From positions 933,300-997,299 of the forward strand of contig NZ_KK211214.1 in NCBI RefSeq assembly GCF_000621125.1: DNA of 64,000 nt. Direction: 5' to 3'. The DNA is from Maribacter antarcticus DSM 21422. Lineage in GTDB: Bacteria; Bacteroidota; Bacteroidia; Flavobacteriales; Flavobacteriaceae. The notes under the pieces are model-generated. The model was not told the origin of the DNA, did not search any database, and saw nothing but the letters and a program-made list of their open reading frames with translations. The translations under genes and the position numbers were made by a program. This document shows positions 19,690 to 27,968 of the stretch, in pieces (positions within the stretch are counted from its first letter, which is position 1; each line of letters starts with the position of its first letter).

Positions 19690-20460
19690 ATAAAACCGAC
19701 TATGACTCACAATATTAAGCGCTTATTCAAACAAATGAATGATTTTACTAAGGAGGATACAATCGCTTGTCTTTGAAAGCAGATCAATGCTAATTGTAGA
19801 AAATGAATCGTGAACGAATGGGAACAGCTGGTAGAATACCCGAGACTTCCCAAGAAAAAATTGTAACGTTGTTTCAAAAACTACGAAGAAAATAAGCAGT
19901 TGCCATAAAGAGATAATTTCTACCTATTCAGAATTGTTAGTTCTATTCTCAATCGTTTAAATAAAGGAGAGTTAAATATTGTCTTTACAGTATTAGATGA
20001 ATTCTAATTTATTGCAAAAAATAAAAAATTAGGTGTTCCAAATCGAAAGTAAGATTCGCCCTATTTCGATTTCACTTTACGATTATCTATCGCAACACTA
20101 TAAAATCGAAACAGGAACTACACGCAATTAAGTAATGGTATAGTTGAGGGGTTGTATCTTTTTCTTTTCAAAAGCCATAAATAGGAGCAAATTGCGTGAA
20201 AATTTATTGAGGAATTATAAAACAATATTAGAGGTGTGAGATTCGGTTTTACTACTATTTGTATCCCTTTAAAGCCATACTTATATGGCCCTGAAAATAA
20301 TTATAGAATTCCCACCTAGATTACTCAATAGGAAAGCTATAGTTTCTGCCTCGTTTTTTTATACTAAGGACAATATTGGTTCAATAATTCAATTTGAATT
20401 GTTTCTGGAATAAATGAATTTGTTTAAACCTAACGGAGGATAATGATGCTCCATAATCAA
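19690..20460 (+). pseudogene. Decayed ORF of unknown family
   Basis: From about 19905 to 20460 one plus-strand frame has protein-like composition but is broken by many stops. Many could be single-base changes from CAA, CAG or GAA. Readable pieces include LFRIVSSILNRLNKGELN, SPYFDFTLRLSIATL, SNGIVEGLYLFLFKSHK and CIPLKPYLYGPENNYRIP. An upstream part from about 19702 (MTHNIKRLFKQMNDFTKED) seems to belong to it in shifted frames. I could not name the family. No transposase motif is apparent. It lies between the GH78 gene and a converging sulfatase. Confidence 0.4.
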
Positions 20461-20569
20461 AATACATAATTCTCATAAAGTGTTAGTTTTTTCTTCTGTT
20501 GAGATTTTCGATGTTCTCGTAAGAGCAATAAATTTTGAGAAGGTTACCGATATGGTTGTAAATTACTAA

Positions 20570-22021
20570 TCACTGGGTGTAAGGCACAGTTCCGGTCCCA
20601 TCAACAGAATATCCCCATTTTTTGATATAGCTCATCCCTAGAAGAAATTCATCTCCGGTTTCTTTTAATCGAGAGGTCAATTGTTTTTCTAAATCATCTT
20701 GAAGTGTTATGAATTCATCAGTGCCTATTAGATTACTCTTTTGATAGGGATCGTTAATATTGTCAAATAACAACCAGGGGCCGTTCAAATCTCTGGCGTA
20801 GGTATACTGTTTCGTTTTTATAGCCCTATACTCTCGTCCTCCATGTTTAACGCTATTCCATTGACCAAAAGGTTGTACGCAGGTTAATAGTGCAGCATCA
20901 CCTACTTGCTCTTTTCCTTCCAAATAAGGACGGTAGTTGATTCCTTCAACCGTCTCTGGAATGGATATGTTACACAGACCTAAAATAGTTGGCAATATAT
21001 CCTCAGAATTCATTAGAGCATCTTTTGTTCCGGTAGCTATTTTTAGTTCTTTTGGAATGTAATATAACATAGGGACACGTGCTGACTCCTCATAGGGCTG
21101 CTGTTTTTTATACGCTCCATGAGAACCTAAAAGGTCGCCATGGTCGGCTGTAAAGAGAATAATGGTGTTATCTAATTGACCGTTTTCTTTCAAATTTTCG
21201 ATGATTTTTCCAATCATATCGTCTAAAGCCGCGATATGGGCATAGTAGCCAGCAAGGTCTTTTTTGACCTGCTTTTTCATATTGTCTGGAACATTGTCTC
21301 GAAGAATGATTTTATTTGGATTAAAGCGCTTTCTATATCCTTCTGGAGCGGTATGGTATGGTGCATGGGGAGTGCCATAAGAGACCACCATTAAGAAAGG
21401 ATTTTCAGAAGAGTTTTTGTCCTTTATATAATCGATGGCAGCATCCGTCTGTTCAAAAGTATCATAACCCTCCCATATTTTTTTTTCTGTGTCGTCATTG
21501 TCATAATAGACAGATTTATTATAGTCATGCGTACACTCATTGCCCTTCCAGTACTCAAAGCCTTGTCTTCTTTTGCCAGGTGCTACGTTCTGTAGTCGTC
21601 CATGCCCATCTAAGTGCCACTTACCAATATACCCAGTGTCATAACCTTCCTTTGCGAATATCTTCGCCATGGTCACAGCATTAGTATCCAATTGCACATC
21701 GTTCATAAATACACCATGTGTCAATGGACGCTGCCCGGTTAAAAGTGATGCCCTAAAGGGTGAACAAACGGGCATACCCGAAACAGCATTTTGAAAATTT
21801 ACACTTTTGGCCGCTAGGCTATCTAGATTAGGGGTGCTTACATTTGGGTCCCCAGCATAACCTGTTGCCTGTGCGCGCCATTGGTCGGTTAAGAGTATCA
21901 AAACATTTGGAGGCGATTCTTCTAATGTGGCTGTAAATTTTTCCTTTTTTGAATTACAGGATACACTAACGCTCAGTATGGTAACAATAAGAATTAAATG
22001 TTTAAGATAGGTCATATACAA
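20570..22021 (-). CDS. Formylglycine-dependent sulfatase (S1 family), lipoprotein
   Basis: This 483-residue arylsulfatase-fold enzyme hydrolyses sulfate esters. The maturation motif CSPFRASLLTG places the formylglycine cysteine at C86 and R90. The metal-site start is NVLILLTDQWR, and FTADHGDLLGSHG is the second metal motif. The signal ends SVSC, so it is probably an outer-membrane or periplasmic lipoprotein; the start could also be the ATG 6 bp in. A maturase is not in the window. It is tail to tail with the GH78 debris and divergent to nothing nearby. I do not assign an S1 subfamily or regiospecificity, although the setting makes rhamnose- or uronate-sulfate a fair guess. Confidence 0.9.
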   Translation of the reverse strand: MYMTYLKHLILIVTILSVSVSCNSKKEKFTATLEESPPNVLILLTDQWRAQATGYAGDPNVSTPNLDSLAAKSVNFQNAVSGMPVCSPFRASLLTGQRPLTHGVFMNDVQLDTNAVTMAKIFAKEGYDTGYIGKWHLDGHGRLQNVAPGKRRQGFEYWKGNECTHDYNKSVYYDNDDTEKKIWEGYDTFEQTDAAIDYIKDKNSSENPFLMVVSYGTPHAPYHTAPEGYRKRFNPNKIILRDNVPDNMKKQVKKDLAGYYAHIAALDDMIGKIIENLKENGQLDNTIILFTADHGDLLGSHGAYKKQQPYEESARVPMLYYIPKELKIATGTKDALMNSEDILPTILGLCNISIPETVEGINYRPYLEGKEQVGDAALLTCVQPFGQWNSVKHGGREYRAIKTKQYTYARDLNGPWLLFDNINDPYQKSNLIGTDEFITLQDDLEKQLTSRLKETGDEFLLGMSYIKKWGYSVDGTGTVPYTQ

Positions 22022-22350
22022 TGGTTTTTAGGTTGAGCTCATAATTTACCGCATGTGAAAAATAGGTGTTAATTATATCGAAACGGAACTATCATGCGTA
22101 TTGGTTTTCATGTAGGCCGATAATGTTTTATAAATCAGGGTAAACGAAATCGTATTTTTTTCTTAGGACTCAACCTATGCATATCCAAAATAAAACTCAC
22201 ATCTCATTATCAAAAAAAATACTGTAATTATGAACCCCATGGTTATTTATCACCTTTTCAAGCTAAGGCCAAATCAGGTTATGACTTTCAGTATACTCTT
22301 TAATTTTATGAAAAAAAACCTTCATTTTTGAATCCTTTTCGAATCCTTTG
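22022..22350. other. Gene-free spacer upstream of sulfatase
   Basis: About 330 bp without a supported gene, between two minus-strand genes (GH78 ending at 22351 and the sulfatase starting at 22021). It presumably holds the sulfatase promoter. No ACAGGA repeat is seen here, so this sulfatase may be controlled differently. Confidence 0.45.
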
Positions 22351-24111
22351 TTATTTGACTATAATCAGGCCTTCAGGAGCGTCTACCTCTGTTTTTATAC
22401 TGCCGTTGGAACTCTTTTGGTGACTAACTTTCAATACGCCATATTTGGTAGGAAAGCTTCCTTTCGCCCATTCAAGATCACCTAAATTGGGTTTAATTTT
22501 TACTTTTGTTCCTCCGTCCAATACATGAATTCCTAGCACATGTTGACTCAACCAAGAAGTAGGGCCACTTGCCCAACCATGACAAAGGCTATGTCGATAG
22601 CCTACATAGCAGTATTCACCAAAATCCCCATGAATATCAAAATTGGAAGAAGGAATCATTTCATCAATACGTCCACTATTAGCAACATCAAGTACATCAA
22701 AATCTTCCCAAAAAGTGGTTGCTCCTAAATCGAGCATTCCACCCCAATAATCGCGTATTACTCGAAGTCCGCCATCATAATCCTTTGCTTTGGCCATAGC
22801 TTCTAAAATGTAGTATCCGTAGAAAGTGGACATACGCTGCACGCCATCTTTGGTCAAAACTTGGGTATTGACTTTTTCTGCATCCAGCAAATCAGCCAAC
22901 ACCATCAAAGCAGCTGCTTGCTTGGTGGTGTTATCTTTCGGCTTATGTTTTTTGAGTCGTTCGGCTATCTTTGCGTATTTTGTTTCAAGGTCATTCTTCC
23001 CTAGAATTACCATCATCTCGGCTCCCGCCTTAAAGGTCATGACCATCATAGCTTGCAGGCCTGCATGAATGGCTTCGGGTTTTTCACTAGTCGGCCAATC
23101 CAAAAATCTATTCCCGTTCAAAATTTCTTTGTTTTTATCATTAATGAACGTACTCAATTGTTCTAATAGTCCAATCATGTAGGTTTCCTGTTCTTTTAAA
23201 TAAGACTCGTCTCCGTGATAATCATAAATATTCTTGTGAATGAGCAACCACCACATCGAATACGAACTGATACCGTTCATCCATTGCGGAAGAGGATGCT
23301 GGTCACGCGCTAAATCGAGACTTTTATGTACAATGTCGTGGTTTCCGAAAACGGTATTAATGGTCATAACCTCAGGGTGCATATCACCTACCCAAACTAA
23401 CCGATCGCGTTTAACACCATCCCATAAATAATTCTGCATATTAAGATGTACGGTATAGGCTCCGGTCATCCAGATTTTGTTTAAGCGTTCATCATTGCTT
23501 TCAAAACTTCCCAAGTAGGGAATATCACGATAAACAAAAGCTGCATCTATCGATTTTATTGGCGCAATTTCATCAGCTTCTACCACATCAACGCGTAGAA
23601 AGCGAAAACCGGTTTCACCTACTTCAACACTTCCCAGCCAGGGGACTTCAATAATAAAATCGCGTAATGAATGTTCATTGGTAGCATTTTGTTTTCCTCC
23701 AATATTGGACATCGCCTCCCCAACCGATTCCCCAAAACGCAGTCGTAATTTCAAGGGAGTTTTACTTTTACGAATTCCCATCGATATTTTCACACCACCT
23801 TGAATCTCCTTACCGTAATCTAATAGAATTCCTGGTTTTTTATTTTCAGTGCTTACAAAACGAAATAAGTTTTTATCATTTACGGCAACTTGTCCATTTC
23901 CCTTTTTGAGTAGCGTTTTGGCATTTTTAATGTAGGTTTCCGAATCGTCGGACTGCCAAACGATACGGTGTGGCGTAAGATATGTTTTAACCATTTCAGA
24001 TGGACTTGACTTACCTGCAATCTCATCTCCAAAAGCAGGGGGGAGTTGGAGTTGTCCGTATGTAAATTGAATAAAAAATATGAGATAAAAAGTCCGAACT
24101 ATTTTTTTCAT
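22351..24111 (-). CDS. GH78-like alpha-L-rhamnosidase (short form)
   Basis: This 586-residue secreted enzyme has a Sec signal ending TYGQ. It lacks most of the N-terminal sandwich modules of large GH78 proteins. A jelly-roll region (about 90-200: GKEIQGGVKISM, LRLRFGES) precedes the catalytic barrel with WDGVKRDRLVWVGD (D231, D236) and TTFWEDFD later, corresponding to the two acidic clusters of GH78. The C-terminal beta domain includes GIHVLDGGTKVKIKPN. It diverges from the GH78 at 24346 across 234 bp that hold two ACAGGA-type elements, so the two rhamnosidases are probably co-regulated. Confidence 0.87.
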   Translation of the reverse strand: MKKIVRTFYLIFFIQFTYGQLQLPPAFGDEIAGKSSPSEMVKTYLTPHRIVWQSDDSETYIKNAKTLLKKGNGQVAVNDKNLFRFVSTENKKPGILLDYGKEIQGGVKISMGIRKSKTPLKLRLRFGESVGEAMSNIGGKQNATNEHSLRDFIIEVPWLGSVEVGETGFRFLRVDVVEADEIAPIKSIDAAFVYRDIPYLGSFESNDERLNKIWMTGAYTVHLNMQNYLWDGVKRDRLVWVGDMHPEVMTINTVFGNHDIVHKSLDLARDQHPLPQWMNGISSYSMWWLLIHKNIYDYHGDESYLKEQETYMIGLLEQLSTFINDKNKEILNGNRFLDWPTSEKPEAIHAGLQAMMVMTFKAGAEMMVILGKNDLETKYAKIAERLKKHKPKDNTTKQAAALMVLADLLDAEKVNTQVLTKDGVQRMSTFYGYYILEAMAKAKDYDGGLRVIRDYWGGMLDLGATTFWEDFDVLDVANSGRIDEMIPSSNFDIHGDFGEYCYVGYRHSLCHGWASGPTSWLSQHVLGIHVLDGGTKVKIKPNLGDLEWAKGSFPTKYGVLKVSHQKSSNGSIKTEVDAPEGLIIVK

Positions 24112-24193
24112 TTTCTATAGTAAATTACGCTATTTAATTAAACTTTTTTAATGGGCTAATTTTATAAAAATAAGGTTTGAGGTGAGTTTAAGT

Positions 24194-24211
24194 GTCCTGC
24201 ACAATACTGCT
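24194..24211 (-). promoter_or_regulatory. ACAGGA-type operator element, copy 6
   Basis: The minus strand reads GCAGTATTGTGCAGGACA. The two GCAG cores start exactly 10 bp apart. This matches half of the four-copy array upstream of susC (ACAGTATTGT then ACAGGATG). It lies 83-100 bp upstream of the minus-strand GH78 start and about 135-152 bp upstream of the plus-strand GH78 start. Confidence 0.6.
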
Positions 24212-24262
24212 ATTTTAAAATAATTAAAGACTCAAAACTGGAAACACGATATAAAACCATAT

Positions 24263-24276
24263 AGTACAGGATACTT
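24263..24276 (+). promoter_or_regulatory. ACAGGA-type operator element, copy 7
   Basis: The plus strand reads AGTACAGGATACTT, identical at its core to the susC-upstream repeat unit. It is a single full core with a partial neighbour (AGT). It sits 70-83 bp upstream of the ATG of the GH78 gene at 24346 and in the same intergenic gap as copy 6, in the opposite orientation. Confidence 0.55.
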
Positions 24277-24345
24277 TTAGATACAAAGGCCGTTATCTTG
24301 CTTTTAACTAATTACTCCTTTTTAAATCACCAAAGTGGAACACCT

Positions 24346-27114
24346 ATGAGCACTAAACTTAGTATTGTTCTTATTGTATTTTTAACAGTTAACTTTTTCT
24401 CTGCTCAAAAAAAGAATTCTAATCAACTTTCAATCCAGGAACTTAGGGTAGAGTACCATAAAAATCCTGAGGGAATTGATGTGATGCAACCTCGATTCAG
24501 TTGGATTTTAAATGGGGAAGGGCGAAATAGGTCGCAATCTGCCTATCAAATTATCGTGGCTTCTTCCGAAGTAAAACTAACAAATAATCAAGGTGATATT
24601 TGGAATAGTGGCAAAGTAAATTCCAAAGCTACCAATCAAATCGAATACAGCGGAAGTTCATTAGAATCAGACACCAAATATTATTGGAAAGCAAAAATAT
24701 GGGACGAGTCTGGGAATGCATCTGAATGGAGCGCACCTGCACATTGGTCAATGGGACTTCTAAATTTTTCAAATTGGAAAGGGATTTTCATAGGCCATGA
24801 TGTGGGGTACAACAAAGTAGATAAATACGATAGTCTTTATCTCCCGCCTGCCAGATATCTGCGCAAGTCTTTCACGTTAGAGAAGAAAATAAAAAAGGCG
24901 ACGGCCTACACCACGGCATTAGGTCTTTATGAATTACGCTTGAACGGAAAGAAAGTCGGGGACGACTATTTTCTGCCGGGATGGACAAATTATAACAAAC
25001 GCTTATACTATCAAACTTTTGATATTACTAAAAGCTTAACAGAAGGCGAGAACGTAATAGGAGCGGTCATTTCCGATGGCTGGTACGCAGGTTATATTGG
25101 TTACGCCCTTCTAGTACGTTTGGATAAGGTGCGCGAATTCTATGGGGTGAACCCCTCGTTTATGGGACAACTACAAATCGACTATGAGGACGGTACTACT
25201 GAAATCATTGCTTCTGATCGTTCTTGGAAATCAAACGAAGGCGCCATACGAGAAGCGGATATTATTATGGGCGAAACCTATGACGCCCGATTGGAAAATT
25301 CAGGTTGGGACACTCCCGATTATGATGACAGCGAATGGAAGAGTCCTAAAGTATATACGTATCCCAATGGAAAATTACAGGCACATCCTGGTACGAAAGT
25401 TAAAAATACAGAGGTTCTAAAACCTATTGCCATGACAGAGCCAAGTCCTGGCACCTATGTTTTTAACCTTGGGAAGAATATTGCCGGTATTGCAGAACTA
25501 AAAGTCAAGGGGCCAAAGGGAACAAGAGTACAGCTTCGATTTGGCGAAATCTTAAAACGTGATGGTCAAATACAGACCGAAAACCTTCGGAAAGCAAGAG
25601 CAACCGATGCTTATACCTTAAAAGGGGAAGGCATTGAAATTTGGCAACCAAAGTTCACCTATCATGGTTTTCAATATGTGGAGGTTACGGGGTATCCTGG
25701 AAAACCTAGCGTGGATGCTATTACCGGAATAGTTTTAAGTTCCATTGAAACTGATGCCAGTACGTTTACTGCTTCCAATCCGATGAACAACACGCTATTT
25801 GAAAATATTAAGACGACACAAAGTGCAAACTTTTTTGAAATTCCGACCGACTGTCCGCAACGCGATGAACGTTTGGGTTGGACGGGTGATGCGCAGGTGT
25901 ATGTGCGCTCCGCCTCCTATAATTCAGATGTAGCTGCTTTTATGACCAAATTCTTGGTTGATTTAGACGATGCGCAACGTTGGTACGGCGCCTATCCTAA
26001 TTTTGCGCCTTTTCCATATTCACGTCCCAATCAATATGCTCCGGCTTGGATGGATGCGGGAATTATAATTCCGTATAACATGTACAAAGTTTATAACGAT
26101 ACACGTGTTTTAGAATATATGTATGAAGGTATGGAAAAGTTTATGGACTTTCAAGAGGATGCTAGTACCGATTATTTGCGACCCGGTGGGGGAAATAATT
26201 GGGGAGATTGGCTTGCGGTTAACGAGGAAACCAGTCATGATTTTATCGGAGCCTCTTTTTACGGTTACGATGCAAAGCTCATGGGAGCGATGGCCAAAGC
26301 GTTAGGAAAAACCGAAGACGCTACCAAGTACAGGAAACTATTTGAAAACATTAAAAAAGCCTTTGCTGAAAAGTATATTTTAGCGGACGGTCGTACCTCA
26401 GAAGACACACAGACAACATATGCCTTAGCGCTATACTTCGACTTATATCCCGATGATTTGGCAAAAAAAGGAGCGGCACGTTTGGCTAAAAAAATAGAGA
26501 AAAACGGATTCAAATTCGCAACTGGCTTTCTTGGAACGAAGCATGTCATGTTGGCCTTATCAAAATATGGCTATGATGATATCTCCTATAAAATTTTCCA
26601 ACAGACCGAATACCCTAGTTGGGGATATTCTGTAGAAAATGGAAGCACTTCTATTTGGGAACGATGGAATAGTTATACTAAGGATGATGCGGCAAATTCC
26701 GATATCAACGCGGCCATGAATTCCTTTAGTCATTATGCTTTTGGTTCGGTTGCCGAATGGATGTTTCAACATGCCGTCGGCATTGATACCCAAGATTCGG
26801 GATATAGAAACATTATAATAAAACCTGCTATCAGCAAAGAAATGGATTTTATAAACGGGAGTTATAAAAGTATCAACGGCACCATAGCATCTGCTTGGAA
26901 TTGGAAGGATAATATGGTACTCATGAATATCGAAATTCCCGTAAATACGAAAGCCAAAGTACATATTCCAACGGGAAAAGTTTCGGACATTAGAGAAGGG
27001 AATAAAAGTATTTCAAAAATTCCTTCTATTACTATTTTGGAATCCAACGAAAAAGAAACCATTCTTGAAATTGGTTCCGGAACATATTCTTTTAGTGCTA
27101 AGTTAGAAAGGTAA
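24346..27114 (+). CDS. GH78 alpha-L-rhamnosidase, full-length multidomain
   Basis: I start this at the ATG at 24346 (MSTKLSIVLIVFL), which gives a clean Sec signal ending FFSAQ; an in-frame TTG at 24298 would bury it. The 922-residue protein has the complete GH78 layout: a fibronectin-like N-terminal domain (IQELRVEYHKNPEGID), the N-terminal sandwich with YELRLNGKKVG and FLPGWTNYNKRLYY, the rhamnosidase sandwich around KVKGPKGTRVQLRFGE, then the (alpha/alpha)6 barrel. DCPQRDERLGWTGD carries D502, D507 and E508, and TSIWERW carries E772. It should release alpha-linked rhamnose in the periplasm. Two ACAGGA elements lie in the divergent promoter region. Confidence 0.93.
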   Translation: MSTKLSIVLIVFLTVNFFSAQKKNSNQLSIQELRVEYHKNPEGIDVMQPRFSWILNGEGRNRSQSAYQIIVASSEVKLTNNQGDIWNSGKVNSKATNQIEYSGSSLESDTKYYWKAKIWDESGNASEWSAPAHWSMGLLNFSNWKGIFIGHDVGYNKVDKYDSLYLPPARYLRKSFTLEKKIKKATAYTTALGLYELRLNGKKVGDDYFLPGWTNYNKRLYYQTFDITKSLTEGENVIGAVISDGWYAGYIGYALLVRLDKVREFYGVNPSFMGQLQIDYEDGTTEIIASDRSWKSNEGAIREADIIMGETYDARLENSGWDTPDYDDSEWKSPKVYTYPNGKLQAHPGTKVKNTEVLKPIAMTEPSPGTYVFNLGKNIAGIAELKVKGPKGTRVQLRFGEILKRDGQIQTENLRKARATDAYTLKGEGIEIWQPKFTYHGFQYVEVTGYPGKPSVDAITGIVLSSIETDASTFTASNPMNNTLFENIKTTQSANFFEIPTDCPQRDERLGWTGDAQVYVRSASYNSDVAAFMTKFLVDLDDAQRWYGAYPNFAPFPYSRPNQYAPAWMDAGIIIPYNMYKVYNDTRVLEYMYEGMEKFMDFQEDASTDYLRPGGGNNWGDWLAVNEETSHDFIGASFYGYDAKLMGAMAKALGKTEDATKYRKLFENIKKAFAEKYILADGRTSEDTQTTYALALYFDLYPDDLAKKGAARLAKKIEKNGFKFATGFLGTKHVMLALSKYGYDDISYKIFQQTEYPSWGYSVENGSTSIWERWNSYTKDDAANSDINAAMNSFSHYAFGSVAEWMFQHAVGIDTQDSGYRNIIIKPAISKEMDFINGSYKSINGTIASAWNWKDNMVLMNIEIPVNTKAKVHIPTGKVSDIREGNKSISKIPSITILESNEKETILEIGSGTYSFSAKLER

Positions 27115-27968
27115 TTATATCAGTAGTTAGTTATTAATTATTTGTTTTATGTCCCATAGGACCTGTTCATTGTAGTAATAAAGTTACTGATAACCCTATT
27201 TTTACTTTGAGACAGTTTTATAATGAAGCAGAACTCGTTAAAATATTCACTGATATTGAAATCGCTTAACTATAATCAGGTTGTTTGTATCTAAAATCCC
27301 AACTGAAGAGTCATGGTATGGAAGTTTGTAAGTTCGCTCAGGTCTTGCTTTCCATCCGGTTTTTTGCGGAAGGTATTAGCATTGAGCCTTTAGTCTTTCC
27401 CTCTTGGACGCTGCCAACCACGTTCTTATCTGTGTATATTATCCCTTATATCGGCTGGACTACCTTATCTCTAGGATAACAAGTAGATGGTCTTCACTAT
27501 CGCACAGTAGAGTGATATTGTACATTTTATTGAAAGGTTCTATATACTACGAGCCATCACGAAGCCAATAAAACTAACTAGCTTACCCCATACATTATCA
27601 TGTGGAAGAAAATGTTAGGAGGACTTATTTTATATAAGAACTCATGTTCTAAAACCTTCGAAAATTTTCTTATACTTGATGGTTTTTCGTTCTTCAAAAA
27701 TTGAAGGTACCGCCAAATATGTTTAGATATAATTAAAAAAATTATGCTATATCACTTAAACTTTACGTGTTGAAATCTATCTTTATACAGTATAGAACAG
27801 GATACCCATACAGGAAAATTTCACTAAGATTGTGTACGAAATTACCTAACTTTTTGACAAAGCTCAAAAATAGGGTTGATTGCTAGTAGTGAAATTCTTG
27901 TTCTTAAAGGTAAAACCTCTTTAATGTTACGTGTAATATTATATCCTAAAATTGAAAAGTGATGTTTT
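27115..27968. other. Long gene-free region with operator copy 8
   Basis: About 850 bp without a supported gene. Short frames (such as 27285-27479) show no family resemblance. The region presumably held a gene or transcript end for the GH78 upstream. The only recognisable element is the ACAGGA repeat near 27785-27815 ahead of the PSCyt gene. Confidence 0.5.
27785..27815 (+). promoter_or_regulatory. ACAGGA-type operator element, copy 8
   Basis: The plus strand reads ACAGTATAGAACAGGATAC (27787-27805). The two ACAG cores start exactly 10 bp apart, and a third ACAGG follows at 27810. It lies about 155-185 bp upstream of the PSCyt/DUF1549 gene and ties that oxidative gene to the rhamnosidase and SusC promoters. 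Confidence 0.55.

Noticed and set aside
27285-27479. Plus-strand frame of 64 codons
   Set aside because: No homology pattern, no start signal, and composition unlike the neighbours.
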